DNA of 64,000 nucleotides. It comes from Bradyrhizobium sp. AUGA SZCCT0158 (GTDB lineage: Bacteria > Pseudomonadota > Alphaproteobacteria > Rhizobiales > Xanthobacteraceae). The notes beneath the pieces are model-generated. The model was given only the letters and a program-made list of their open reading frames with translations. It ran no database searches and was not told the origin of the DNA. The position numbers and the translations under genes are program-made. Where the stretch lies: NCBI RefSeq assembly GCF_018130065.1, contig NZ_JAFCME010000002.1, positions 124,001 through 188,000 of the forward strand, given 5' to 3'. Each line of letters opens with the position of its first letter. The stretch's first letter is position 1. Positions 43,318 to 52,847 of this stretch are shown piece by piece.

Positions 43318-44526
43318 CTAGACCCGCTCGATGATGGTCGCGGTGCCCATGCCGCCGCCGATGCACAGCGTCACCAGCGCGGTCGACTTGTTGGTGCGTT
43401 CGAGTTCATCGAGCACGGTGCCGAGGATCATGGCACCGGTGGCACCGAGCGGATGCCCGAGCGCGATCGCGCCGCCATTGACGTTGATCTTGGAAGAGTC
43501 GATGTCGAAGGCCTGCATGTAGCGCAGCACCACCGAGGCGAAGGCCTCGTTGAGTTCGAACAGGTCGATGTCCGACTTCTTCATGCCGGAGCGCTCGAAC
43601 AGCTTTTCGGTGACGTCGACCGGGCCGGTCAGCATCATCGCGGGCTCGGAGCCGATATTGGCAAAGGCACGGATTTTCGCGCGCGCCTTCAGGCCGTGCT
43701 TGACGCCGGCTTCCTTGCTGCCGAGCAGCACGGCGCCTGCGCCGTCGACGATGCCGGAGGAATTGCCGGCGTGGTGCACGTAATTGATGCGCTCGACTTC
43801 GGGGTGCGACTGGATCGCGACCGCATCGAAGCCGCCCATCTGGCCCATCGCCACGAACGACGGCTGCAACTGACCGAGCGACTGCATCGTCGTGGTCGGG
43901 CGCATGTGCTCGTCCTTGGCGAGGATGGTGAGGCCGTTGATGTCCTTCACCGGCACCACGGAATTCTTGAAGCGGCCCTCGTCCCAGGCTTTCGCAGCGC
44001 GCTGCTGGCTCTGCACCGCATAGGCGTCGACGTCATCGCGCGAAAAACCGTATTTGGTAGCGATCAGGTCGGCCGAGACGCCCTGCGGCATGAAGTAGGC
44101 CGGCACCGCCATCGAGGGGTCCATCGGCCAGGCGCCGCCGGAAGCGCCGATGCCGACGCGGCTCATCGATTCGGCGCCGCCGCCGATCACGAGCTCATGC
44201 TGGCCGGCCATGACCTGGGCGGCGGCAAAATTCACGGCATCGAGGCCGGAGGCACAGAAGCGGCTGATCTGTACGCCGGGGACGGCCTGGCCGAGCCCGG
44301 CCTTGAGCGCCGCAAAGCGCGCGATGTCGGAGCCGGCCTCGCCGACCGGATCGACCACACCGAGCACGACGTCGTCGACGACGTCGACACCGAGATTGTT
44401 GCGCTCCTTCAGCGCTTGCAGCGGCACGGTGGCGAGCGCCAGCGCGGTCACTTCATGCAGCGAGCCGTCGGCCTTGCCGCGGCCGCGCGGGGTGCGAACG
44501 TGATCGTAGATATATGCCTCAGGCAT
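43318..44526 (-). CDS. acetyl-CoA C-acyltransferase (thiolase)
   Basis: The product has 402 residues. Active-site Cys is in [53 protein letters not shown] and the final [15 protein letters not shown] carry the second Cys/His set. It cleaves 3-ketoacyl-CoA in beta-oxidation. ATG 44526 has GGGAGA six bases upstream; the open frame to 44631 is translated repeat. It lies between the acyl-CoA dehydrogenase and FadJ-type genes. Confidence 0.95.
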   Translation of the reverse strand: MPEAYIYDHVRTPRGRGKADGSLHEVTALALATVPLQALKERNNLGVDVVDDVVLGVVDPVGEAGSDIARFAALKAGLGQAVPGVQISRFCASGLDAVNFAAAQVMAGQHELVIGGGAESMSRVGIGASGGAWPMDPSMAVPAYFMPQGVSADLIATKYGFSRDDVDAYAVQSQQRAAKAWDEGRFKNSVVPVKDINGLTILAKDEHMRPTTTMQSLGQLQPSFVAMGQMGGFDAVAIQSHPEVERINYVHHAGNSSGIVDGAGAVLLGSKEAGVKHGLKARAKIRAFANIGSEPAMMLTGPVDVTEKLFERSGMKKSDIDLFELNEAFASVVLRYMQAFDIDSSKINVNGGAIALGHPLGATGAMILGTVLDELERTNKSTALVTLCIGGGMGTATIIERV

Positions 44527-44593
44527 GGTTTTCTCCCGTTTCGGTCTCGGCTCTCCTCGAGCCAGACGAATTTCAGAACAGTCAGATCGTTGG

Positions 44594-44680
44594 GTCGTCA
44601 TTGCGAGGAGCGAAGCGACGAAGCAATCCATGCTTCCGTTGTGGGTCTATGGATTGCTTCGCTGCGCTCGCAATGACGAC
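44594..44680. repeat. palindromic repeat of GCAATCCAT type
   Basis: GTCGTCATTGCGAGGAGCGA at the left and GCTCGCAATGACGAC at the right are arms around AAGCAATCCAT and ATGGATTGCTTCGC. It lies in the gap between the thiolase and acyl-CoA dehydrogenase genes. The same family is at 39247 and 29544. Confidence 0.87.
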
Positions 44681-44698
44681 AGAATTTTGCAGAACGCT

Positions 44699-46489
44699 TC
44701 AGAACGCTTCCGCCGCCAATTCCATTGTCGTCGCGCAGCCGGTCTGGATGCGCGCAAGGTGCACCGTGGTTTCCGGCAGCATCCGCTCCATGAAGAAGCG
44801 GCCGGTCACGAGCTTGGTGGTCAGATAGGGCGTGGCGCCAGAGGACGCAATCTTGTCCTGCGCCACCTTGGCCATCCGCGCCCACATATAGGCGAAGGTG
44901 ACGAGGCCGAACAATTGCATGTAGTCGGTGGCGGCGGCACCGGCATTGTCGGGCTTGGTCAGCGCGTTCTGCATCAGCCAGCCGGTGGCCTGCTGCAGAT
45001 GGCCGAGCGCGGTCGAGAGCGGCGTCACGAACGGCTTCATCGCCTCGTCGGCGCCGTGCTCCTTGGCGAAGGCGCCGACCTCGCCGAAGAACGCCATCAC
45101 GGCGCGGCCGCCGTCGCGCGGCAGTTTGCGCCCGACGAGGTCGAGCGCCTGAATGCCATTGGCGCCTTCATACAGCATGGCGATACGCGCATCGCGCACG
45201 AACTGCTCCATGCCGTGTTCGGCGATGTAGCCGTGGCCGCCATACATCTGCTGCGCCAGCACCGAATTGGAAAATCCGACATCGGTCATCACGCCCTTCA
45301 TGACAGGCGTCATCAGGCCCATGTGGTCGTCGGCCTCCTGGCGATCCTTCGGGTCGCTTGAGCGGTGGGCGACGTCGCTCTTCAGCGCGGTCCACACTAC
45401 CATCGCGCGGGCCGCCTCGTTGAAGGCGCGGATCGTCAGCAGCACGCGGCGCACGTCGGGATGTACGATGATCGGATCGGCCGGCTTGTCCGGATCTTTG
45501 GCGCCCGTCAGCGACCGTCCCTGCAGCCGCTCGCGCGCGTAATTGACCGCGTTCTGATAGGCGACCTCGGATTGCGCGAGGCCCTGCACCGCGACGCCGA
45601 GGCGGGCCTCGTTCATCATCACGAACATGCCCTGCATGCCCTTGTTCTCTTCGCCGATCAGCCATCCGGTGGCACCGTCGTAATTCATCACGCAGGTGGA
45701 GTTGCCGTGAATGCCCATCTTGTGCTCGATCGAACCGCAGGACACGCCGTTGCGTGCGCCGAGCGAACCGTCGGCATTGACCAGCACCTTCGGCACCACG
45801 AACAGCGAGACGCCCTTGATGCCCGCGGGCGCACCTTCGATGCGCGCCAGCACCAGATGGATGATGTTGTCGGCGAGATCGTGCTCGCCGGCCGAGATGA
45901 AGATCTTGGTGCCCGTGATCTTGTAGCTGCCGTCGGCCTGCTTGACCGCCTTGGTGCGGAGCAGACCGAGATCGGTGCCGCATTGCGGCTCGGTGAGGTT
46001 CATGGTGCCGGTCCACTCGCCCGCCACCATCTTCGGCACGAACATCTTCTTCTGTTCGGGCTTGCCGTGCACCATCAACGCGGCGGTCGCGCCCATGGTC
46101 AGGCCGCCATACATCGAAAACGCCATGTTGGCCGAGCTCTGGAATTCGGTCACGACCTGGCTCAGCGTGACCGGCAACCCCTGCCCGCCATATTCGGATG
46201 GAGCCGACAGCCCGAGCCAGCCGCCTTCGGCGACCTGCTTGAAGGCTTCCTTGAAACCCTTCGGCGTGGTGACGCGGCCGTCATCGTGGCGGACGCAGCC
46301 TTCGAGGTCGCCGACCCGGTTCAGCGGCTGCAGCACTTCTTCGCTGAGCTTGGCGGCTTCGCCAATAATCGCTTCGCGGACATCCGCGGAGGCGTCGGTA
46401 AAACCCGGGAGATTGTCATAGCGGTCGATCTGGAAAACATCGTTGAGCAGGAACGTGACGTCTTCCACGGGGGCTTTGTAAGTCGGCAT
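44699..46489 (-). CDS. acyl-CoA dehydrogenase
   Basis: The product has 596 residues, the longer ACAD class with a C-terminal extension. Features: GGLTMGATAALMVHG in the N-terminal helical region, MNLTEPQCGTDLGLLRTKA for FAD and substrate, IFISAGEHD, a central beta domain, and QMYGGHGYIAEHGMEQFVRDARIAMLYEGANGIQALDLVGRKL with the catalytic Glu in YEGANGIQ. It makes trans-2-enoyl-CoA, passing electrons to ETF. GGGAGA precedes ATG 46489. It is the first gene of the fad set and follows a SnoaL-like gene. Confidence 0.94.
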   Translation of the reverse strand: MPTYKAPVEDVTFLLNDVFQIDRYDNLPGFTDASADVREAIIGEAAKLSEEVLQPLNRVGDLEGCVRHDDGRVTTPKGFKEAFKQVAEGGWLGLSAPSEYGGQGLPVTLSQVVTEFQSSANMAFSMYGGLTMGATAALMVHGKPEQKKMFVPKMVAGEWTGTMNLTEPQCGTDLGLLRTKAVKQADGSYKITGTKIFISAGEHDLADNIIHLVLARIEGAPAGIKGVSLFVVPKVLVNADGSLGARNGVSCGSIEHKMGIHGNSTCVMNYDGATGWLIGEENKGMQGMFVMMNEARLGVAVQGLAQSEVAYQNAVNYARERLQGRSLTGAKDPDKPADPIIVHPDVRRVLLTIRAFNEAARAMVVWTALKSDVAHRSSDPKDRQEADDHMGLMTPVMKGVMTDVGFSNSVLAQQMYGGHGYIAEHGMEQFVRDARIAMLYEGANGIQALDLVGRKLPRDGGRAVMAFFGEVGAFAKEHGADEAMKPFVTPLSTALGHLQQATGWLMQNALTKPDNAGAAATDYMQLFGLVTFAYMWARMAKVAQDKIASSGATPYLTTKLVTGRFFMERMLPETTVHLARIQTGCATTMELAAEAF

Positions 46490-46607
46490 GGTGTTCTCCC
46501 GGCAGGGACAGAATGAATTGGCGGATACGTTTCAGATGAAGCTTGGCAGGCCAGCGGGCGCTTCAGGGTTCAAAGCCGGACCTTATCCGGTTCCGGACGA
46601 CGCGGCG

Positions 46608-46991
46608 TCACTGTTTTGCGAGTTGCGCTCCCATCAGCTGGTGCAGCAGGTTGATCGCCTTGAGCGGCCGCACCATCACCTTGAAATGCGTGATCTTGCC
46701 ATCCGCGAAGGTGATGATGTCGACGCCGTTGATCACGATGCCGTCGATTTCTTTTTCAAATTCGAGCACGGCGCCATTGTCGCTGCGCCATTCGCCGACA
46801 TATCTGAATCCCGGGCCGCCCAGCACTTTCTCGGCGCTCGACAGATATTTGAAGGTGATGTCACGCCCGCGCTGCGGGGTATGGACCACGGGACTCTCGA
46901 ACACCGCGTCGGGGTGCAGCAGATCCCAAAGCGCCGCCTGGTCGTGCGACTTCATGTAGCCGTACCATTTGTCGAGTGCAGTCACGGTCAT
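46608..46991 (-). CDS. SnoaL/NTF2-like protein
   Basis: The product has 127 residues: WYGYMKSHDQAALWDLLHPDAVFESPVVHTPQRG, then FKYLSSAEKVLGGPGFRYVGEWRSDNGAVLEFEKEIDGIVINGVDIITFADGKITHFKVMVRP in outline, which is a full SnoaL-like cone fold with conserved Trp, His and Asp. It is the gene closest to the divergent PadR regulator and begins the fad transcript. It may bind a fatty-acid-like or polyketide-like ligand, which is inference. Confidence 0.85.
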   Translation of the reverse strand: MTVTALDKWYGYMKSHDQAALWDLLHPDAVFESPVVHTPQRGRDITFKYLSSAEKVLGGPGFRYVGEWRSDNGAVLEFEKEIDGIVINGVDIITFADGKITHFKVMVRPLKAINLLHQLMGAQLAKQ

Positions 46992-47030
46992 GATGCGTCT
47001 CCGATCGGCTCGATACGGGTTAGCCTAATC

Positions 47031-47073
47031 TTATGCATGTTGACGCATATGCAACTTTATGCATAAAGTCAAC
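47031..47073. promoter_or_regulatory. stacked palindromes, probable PadR operator
   Basis: TTTATGCATAAA (47056-47067) is a perfect 12-bp palindrome, GCATATGC (47046-47053) another, and TTATGCAT (47031-47038) a third half-like element. GTTGAC (47039-47044) and GTCAAC (47068-47073) form an outer inverted repeat. This lies between the SnoaL-like gene (start 46991) and the PadR gene (start 47151), which is where a PadR dimer should bind. Confidence 0.75.
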
Positions 47074-47150
47074 GCGACAATTTGGTCGGGAGACTAGGCC
47101 CCTTCTACCTTGCATGGGGTTGTTTTCGCGATTTTTGAAAGGGTCGGCGT

Positions 47151-47741
47151 TTGGCGCTCGGTGACGCAATCCTTGCTTGTCTGACGGAACGTCCGATGTC
47201 GGGCTATGAGCTCGCCAAGACGTTCGATTCCTCGATCGGGTTTTTCTGGAAGGCCGACCACCAGCAGATCTATCGCGAACTCTCGAAGCTCAGGGATCGC
47301 GGCCATATCCAGGGCCACGAGGTGGTCCAGTCCGGCAAGCCCAACAAGTTGGTCTATACGCTGACACAGGAGGGCCGGGCCGCGCTGCGGCACTGGGGCG
47401 CCCGGCCGAGCAGCCCGCCGATGATGAAGGACGACCTGCTGGTTCGGCTGTGCGCGCTCGACAGCTTCGATATCGAGCCCTTGCGCGCCGATCTGATGGC
47501 GCGGCTGGAACATCACCGCGACCGCTACGCCCGCTACGAGCGAATTCTGAACAAGCTGTTTCCGGACGGCAAAGCCACCTCCGTCGCCGATACCGGCAAG
47601 CTGCTCGGGCTGCGCATCGGTCTGCGCCACGAACAAGCCGTGGCGGAATGGTGCGAAGAGGCGATCGAGACCCTGGCCGCCGTCGCGAAACCTGCTCCGG
47701 TCCTGCTGCTCGAAGACACCAGCCGTGAAAGCAACGGCTGA
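47151..47741 (+). CDS. PadR-family transcriptional regulator
   Basis: The product has 196 residues. The N-terminal winged helix is LALGDAILACLTERPMSGYELAKTFDSSIGFFWKADHQQIYRELSKLRDRGHI, as in PadR; a C-terminal helical VirR-AR-type domain follows. The start is TTG 47151, as the PadR domain begins exactly there, with AAAGGG upstream. It is divergent from the SnoaL-like and fad genes and most likely regulates them in response to a CoA-linked or lipid ligand, which is inference. Confidence 0.9.
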   Translation: MALGDAILACLTERPMSGYELAKTFDSSIGFFWKADHQQIYRELSKLRDRGHIQGHEVVQSGKPNKLVYTLTQEGRAALRHWGARPSSPPMMKDDLLVRLCALDSFDIEPLRADLMARLEHHRDRYARYERILNKLFPDGKATSVADTGKLLGLRIGLRHEQAVAEWCEEAIETLAAVAKPAPVLLLEDTSRESNG

Positions 47742-47941
47742 GCGGCAGCGGAACCGGCTGTTCGGGTTCCAAAGTTAACTTTAGGGCCGCCCGGTCCCAT
47801 TCCTTAACCCGTTATTTACCGTAACGCGAAAAAGTCAGGTTCTGAGGCAGACGACCTGCGCGAAATTCGATTGTCTCCAAGGTGGGACGCGCGGGGAGGC
47901 TGAAGGCGCAGGAAGCGCCGGAGTCAGAACCGGACGAGAGC

Positions 47942-50900
47942 ATGAATTCGCGCGTATCGTGGAGTGTTGAGGGCATCGATCCGTCGGTCCGCGAAAGGGC
48001 CGAAGCGGCCGCGCGGCGCGCTGGCATGTCGCTGAGCGACTGGCTCAATTCCACCATCGGCGATTCCGCCCCGCCAAATTTCCGTGCGCCCTATGACGAG
48101 CAGCCGGCGATGCCGAGCGCGGAGAGCCGCGAGGTTGCGGACATTCACCAGCGGCTCGATTCGATCACCCGGCAGATCGACCAGATTTCACGGTCCCCCG
48201 CGCGGAGCGACGCGCCCCGAACCGAAGCGCCCCGCGCTGAGCCGACCGTCGCGCGGCAGCTCAATGACGCCATTTCGCGCCTCGATGCGCGGCTGTCGCA
48301 GATTTCAAGCCACGCCCCGCGCCAGCCGACGGTGCAGGAGCGGCAGCGCCAGACCGAGATGGTCGAACGCGCCGCGGCGCAGGTCTATCGTCCCTCGCCG
48401 CCGCTGAGCCCGGCGTCGTTTGATTCGGCGATCGCCGAAATCGCCGCGCGCCAGAACGAACTGGACGGGGTGCCGTCCCGACAGATGCCGCCGCGCAGCA
48501 CGCCGCCGATGGCGGCAGGTATGCCGCCGATGGCGCCAAGCGCCCGTGCCATGGCTTATGCGCCACCGATGCCGCCGCCTGCACCGGTGCCCGCACCTGC
48601 TCCCATCCCCGCCGGTCCGGATTTTTCGTCGCTGGAACGGCATCTGCTCAAGATCACGAGCCAGATCGAGGCGCTGCAGCGCCCCGACAATGTCGAGCAG
48701 TCGATTGCGGCCTTCCGCACCGAGCTTGCCGATATCCGCCGCGCCATTACCGAAGCGATGCCGCGCCAGGCGATCGATTCGATCGAGAACGAAATCCGCT
48801 CGCTGTCGCGCCGGATCGACGAAACCCGCCAGAACGGCACCGACGCCAACGTGCTGGCCAACCTGGAGCGCGCGCTCGGCGAAATCTACGACGCGCTGCG
48901 TTCCCTCAAGCCGGCCGAGCAACTCGCGGGCTATGACGATGCGATCCGCAATCTCGGCACCAAACTCGACCTGATCCTGCGTACGAACGACGATCCGTCG
49001 ACGGTGCGTCAGCTCGAAGACGCGATCTCGGCGATGCGGGCGATCGCCTCCAACGTTGCGTCCAACGATGCGCTGGCGCGGGTTTCCGACGATCTGCATG
49101 CGCTGTCGGCCAAGGTCGATCAATTGTCTCGCGCCGGCGACAACAGCGAGTCGCTGGCCAGCCTTGAACAGCGCATTGCCGCGCTGACCTCGTCGATCGA
49201 AACGCGCGAGCGGCCGGTCGCAAGCGACAATTCCGAATATATCGAAGGCGCGCTCCGCTCGCTGTCCGAACGCCTGGATCGGATCCCGGCCGGCAACGAC
49301 AACGCCTCCGCGTTCACCCATCTCGAACAGCGCGTGACGTATCTGCTGGAACGCCTGGAGACCTCCGGCGGCCAGGGCGGTTCTGGCGGCGGCAATCTCG
49401 GGCGCGTCGAGGAAGGGCTGCAGGACATCCTGCGCCATCTCGAACACCAGCACGCGAATTTGGCCAGGCTTGCCGACAACACCAGCAGCTACGCGGCGCC
49501 GCAGCCGATGGATTCCGGCATCGTCGAAGCCGTCAAGCGTGAATTGTCGGACCTCCGTTTTAATCAGTCGGAAACCGACCGCCGCACGCAAGACTCGCTG
49601 GAAACGGTTCACAGCACGCTCGGCCATGTGGTCGATCGGCTGGCGATGATCGAAGGCGATCTGCGCGCGGTTCGCGCCGCACCGCCCGTGGCAGCGCCTG
49701 CGTTCGAAGCCCCGGCGGAAGCGCCGCGCGCGGCAATGCCGCCGCCCAGCTTTGCACCGCCCGCCTATGTCCCTCAGGCTCAGCCGCAGGCTTTTGCGCC
49801 GCAGCCGAAACCGGAATTGCCGAATCCCGCAGCCTTCCAGGAGCATTTTGCCGCCGCGCCGCGCGACTTCCATGCCGCGGAGCCGGTAGCACCGCCGGCC
49901 ATTCCGCCGATGACGCCGCGCGCCATCAGCGAAATCCTCGAGCCGCACGCAGCCGCGCCGCGCACCGCGATCGCGCCGGAACTGCCGCCGGATCATCCGC
50001 TGGAGCCGGGCACACGGCCGGCCGCACGGGCGTCGTCGCCATCGGAGCGCATCGCCGCATCCGAAAGCGTGATCAACGAAATTTCCGCGGCCGCCAAGGA
50101 GCCGGTCAGCTCGTCGAGCTTCATCGCCGCCGCCCGCCGCGCCGCGCAGGCCGCTGCCGCCGCGCCCGCCAACGAGAAGGCGGCCAAGGCCGCTGCGAAG
50201 GCTAACTCGAAGGCGGCCAAGGTTACCGCCATCGACAAGGGCAAGACCGACGGCAAGGAGCCGTCGAACATCACCTCCAAGATCCGCTCGCTGCTGGTCG
50301 GCGCCAGCGTATTTGCGATCGTGCTCAGCACCTTCCAGCTGGCAATGACGCTGCTCGACACCGGCAGCGCGCCGCAAATACCGCAGATGGAATCCACCGA
50401 TCCAGCGCCGGCCTCAAAGGCCCCGGCCGAGAACAGCGCCAAGCCCGCCATGCCGGCACCGGCTGGGCCCTCCATGATGTCGCCCGCCCCGATCGGACGG
50501 CAATCGAACAACTCCTCCGCACCGAACACGCTGGATGGCGCGCAAGTCGCTATTCCCCAAGCCACAATTCCTCAGGCCATTATTCCTCAAGCCGCTATTC
50601 CCCAGACCGCGATCGCGCCGCAGGCGGCGATGTCCATCCCGCCACAAGCGGCGATGTCGTCGATCAATGCCGGCGACATCACCGGCGCGCTCCCGGCCCT
50701 GCCGGCCAACGGCAAGCCTGGAATGGTGCAGGTGCCGCCGGGCGAGCAACTGCCCGATGGCATCGGCGGACCGATGCTGCGCGCTGCTGCGCTGAAGGGC
50801 GATCCGGCGGCAGCCTATGAAGTCGGCGTGCGCTTTGCCGAGGGCAAGGGCGTACCGGCCAATCTCGACGAGGCCGCAAAATGGTATGACCGCGCGGCGC

Positions 50901-51460
50901 AAGCCGGCGTGGTGCCCGCGATCTTCCGGCTCGGCACCTTCTACGAGAAGGGCATGAGCGTCAAAAAGGACGCCGATGTCGCGCGGCGTTACTATCTGCA
51001 GGCAGCCGAACGCGGCAACGCCAAGGCGATGCACAATCTGGCCGTGCTCGACGCCGATGGTGGCGGCAAGGGCGCCAACTACAAGGTCGCGTCGCAATGG
51101 TTCCGCAAGGCGGCCGACCGCGGCGTCGCCGACAGCCAGTTCAACCTCGGTATCCTCTATGCCCGCGGCATCGGGGTCGAGCAGAACCTCGCCGAATCCT
51201 TCAAATGGTTCAGCCTCGCAGCGGCACAGGGCGATGCGGATTCCGGCCGCAAGCGTGACGATATCGCCAAGCGCCTCGACGCCCAGTCGCTGGCGGCGGC
51301 GAAGCTCGCGATCCAGACCTTCACGCCGGAGCCGCAGCCCGACGCCGCCGTCAATGTCGCAACGCCGGCCGGCGGCTGGGACCCGGTGCCCGCGCCCGCA
51401 ACTGCGACCAAACCCGCCGCCAAGCAGGCTTCGACCAAGCGCGCCGCAGCCGTCCGTTAA
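47942..51460 (+). CDS. PodJ-like membrane protein with coiled coil and Sel1 repeats
   Basis: The product has 1172 residues. It opens with SWSVEGIDPSVRERAEAAARRAGMSLSDWLNSTI, a conserved head of the PodJ-like polarity family. Residues about 60-620 are coiled coil interrupted by Pro/Ala-rich linkers (PPPAPVPAPAP); a membrane helix is near 780-805 (LLVGASVFAIVLSTFQLAM); after a low-complexity IPQA-repeat stretch come four to five Sel1-type repeats (about 945-1100), including AAYEVGVRFAEGKGVPANLDEAAKWY. PodJ organises cell poles and appendages in Caulobacter. Role here is inferred from architecture only. Confidence 0.88.
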   Translation: MNSRVSWSVEGIDPSVRERAEAAARRAGMSLSDWLNSTIGDSAPPNFRAPYDEQPAMPSAESREVADIHQRLDSITRQIDQISRSPARSDAPRTEAPRAEPTVARQLNDAISRLDARLSQISSHAPRQPTVQERQRQTEMVERAAAQVYRPSPPLSPASFDSAIAEIAARQNELDGVPSRQMPPRSTPPMAAGMPPMAPSARAMAYAPPMPPPAPVPAPAPIPAGPDFSSLERHLLKITSQIEALQRPDNVEQSIAAFRTELADIRRAITEAMPRQAIDSIENEIRSLSRRIDETRQNGTDANVLANLERALGEIYDALRSLKPAEQLAGYDDAIRNLGTKLDLILRTNDDPSTVRQLEDAISAMRAIASNVASNDALARVSDDLHALSAKVDQLSRAGDNSESLASLEQRIAALTSSIETRERPVASDNSEYIEGALRSLSERLDRIPAGNDNASAFTHLEQRVTYLLERLETSGGQGGSGGGNLGRVEEGLQDILRHLEHQHANLARLADNTSSYAAPQPMDSGIVEAVKRELSDLRFNQSETDRRTQDSLETVHSTLGHVVDRLAMIEGDLRAVRAAPPVAAPAFEAPAEAPRAAMPPPSFAPPAYVPQAQPQAFAPQPKPELPNPAAFQEHFAAAPRDFHAAEPVAPPAIPPMTPRAISEILEPHAAAPRTAIAPELPPDHPLEPGTRPAARASSPSERIAASESVINEISAAAKEPVSSSSFIAAARRAAQAAAAAPANEKAAKAAAKANSKAAKVTAIDKGKTDGKEPSNITSKIRSLLVGASVFAIVLSTFQLAMTLLDTGSAPQIPQMESTDPAPASKAPAENSAKPAMPAPAGPSMMSPAPIGRQSNNSSAPNTLDGAQVAIPQATIPQAIIPQAAIPQTAIAPQAAMSIPPQAAMSSINAGDITGALPALPANGKPGMVQVPPGEQLPDGIGGPMLRAAALKGDPAAAYEVGVRFAEGKGVPANLDEAAKWYDRAAQAGVVPAIFRLGTFYEKGMSVKKDADVARRYYLQAAERGNAKAMHNLAVLDADGGGKGANYKVASQWFRKAADRGVADSQFNLGILYARGIGVEQNLAESFKWFSLAAAQGDADSGRKRDDIAKRLDAQSLAAAKLAIQTFTPEPQPDAAVNVATPAGGWDPVPAPATATKPAAKQASTKRAAAVR

Positions 51461-51521
51461 AGCGGACAGCGATGCCGCTGGCGTCGCGCCGATAATCCTC
51501 CATATAAAGCCGTATGATCTG

Positions 51522-52421
51522 ATGGGGCCGGCGGGGCCTCGTACACGGCTGTGCAGTGAGGATCGATTGTCTGCCGAAGAGGGCCAGAACGGGGAAAACC
51601 GCTTCCGAAGGTCGCCGACCGGGCCGTCGGTCGCGCCGCCGCGCAAGGTGATCGATCAGCCTTCGCTGCCACCTTCTGCCCCGGCTTCTCCCTGGCGATC
51701 TCTTCCAGCTCCGCCACCGCAGCCGCCGCAAGCGGCACGCAGCCAATGGCCGGTCGGCTCGATTCTCATCTTCGTTCTTTTGCTTGCCGGCATCGCCATC
51801 CAGGCCTATCGCGACCTCTCGCGGCCCGATGCCTGGGATTACTGGAAGGACCAGTATGTCTCGCCGAGCCTGACCTCCTCGGTGGTCGCCAAACTCGATC
51901 TCGATGGCGCCGCGCGTGATCGGCGTGCCCTGTTCATCAAGGGCGAGATCGGACCCGGCGCCGCAAGATGGTTCCGCGAGAAATTGGACGAGGCCCAGCT
52001 TGCCGCAGGCGACGTGATCCTGATGTCCTCGCCCGGCGGCGATTTGAATCAGGCCGCGATCATCGGCGAGATCATTCGCTCGCGCGGACTGATCACGGCG
52101 GTCGGCACCGCCGATGCCGCGGGCCGCGTCAAACCCTCCTATTGCGCCAGCGCCTGCGTGCTGGTCTATGCCGGCGGCAAGAGCCGCATCGGCGTGGCGG
52201 GCTCAGGCCTGGGCGTGCACCGGTTTACCACGACAAAGCAAGTGGATGATCCGCTTGCCGAAGCCCAGAAGATATCAGGCGCGGTACTGGGCTATATGAC
52301 CAAAATGGGGGTTTCATCGTCGGTCGTGCAGGCGATGTCCGAGACCAAGGACATCCGCTGGCTTGCGCCCAAGGAGGCGCTCGCCATGAACCTCGTCACC
52401 GATCCGGTGGGGAAGCCCTGA
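51522..52421 (+). CDS. ClpP-like membrane-anchored protein
   Basis: The product has about 299 residues: a Pro-rich cytoplasmic N terminus, a membrane helix (VGSILIFVLLLAGIAIQAY), and a periplasmic domain with GDVILMSSPGGDLNQAAIIGEIIRSRGL, CASACVLVYAGGKSRIGV and VGVHRF-like GLGVHRF. The SPGGDL and SACVLVYAGG blocks are those of the ClpP-related COG3904 group: the serine after CA occupies the nucleophile position and His-x-Phe follows. Proteolytic activity is plausible but not shown. The start could be ATG 51522 or TTG 51567; the latter has GAGG five bases upstream. Confidence 0.8.
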   Translation: MGPAGPRTRLCSEDRLSAEEGQNGENRFRRSPTGPSVAPPRKVIDQPSLPPSAPASPWRSLPAPPPQPPQAARSQWPVGSILIFVLLLAGIAIQAYRDLSRPDAWDYWKDQYVSPSLTSSVVAKLDLDGAARDRRALFIKGEIGPGAARWFREKLDEAQLAAGDVILMSSPGGDLNQAAIIGEIIRSRGLITAVGTADAAGRVKPSYCASACVLVYAGGKSRIGVAGSGLGVHRFTTTKQVDDPLAEAQKISGAVLGYMTKMGVSSSVVQAMSETKDIRWLAPKEALAMNLVTDPVGKP

Positions 52422-52426
52422 TTGCT

Positions 52427-52572
52427 GTCGTCCCGGCCTTGAGCTCAGATGCGCAATTGCGCATCGGGGGACCATAGCCACCGGCCGCAATTGTTTTGCG
52501 CGCTGAGCCTTATCTACCTTGTTCAACAAGGCAGGCCGCGGGGTATGGGTCCCGGCTCAAGGCCGGGACGAC
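52427..52572. repeat. composite REP-like inverted repeat
   Basis: The 17-bp arms GTCGTCCCGGCCTTGAG (52427-52443) and CTCAAGGCCGGGACGAC (52556-52572) and the internal palindrome GATGCGCAATTGCGCATC (52448-52465) match 4617-4757 exactly in these parts, while the middle differs. It starts 5 bp after the preceding stop. The rest of the gap to 52848 holds no gene I can support. Confidence 0.88.
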
Positions 52573-52847
52573 ACCACCCCGGCCGGCCACGCAAACGTGA
52601 TATCGGCGCATTCATCGGAATGTCGCATCACGCCGCCGGAAGTGTGTGCAGGTGCGGCAAATAATTGCCTTCCGGGGCATTCTTTAGTCCCCCCTGCCAC
52701 TGATCTGGGTTATGCAAAGACGCGGCAACCGGTCCGCGTGCCCTGACCCTGCGCGCCAATCGGATTCCACTGCCGGCAAATGCTCGAAACCATGCCCTGA
52801 GCGGCCGTTAGGCCACCTCAGCGGCAGACAACGAGAAGCAGACGCGC

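Noticed and set aside
48305..50377. 690-codon minus-strand frame
   Set aside because: It is the Arg-rich antisense of the PodJ-like coding region, whose codon pattern and motifs are clearly on the plus strand.
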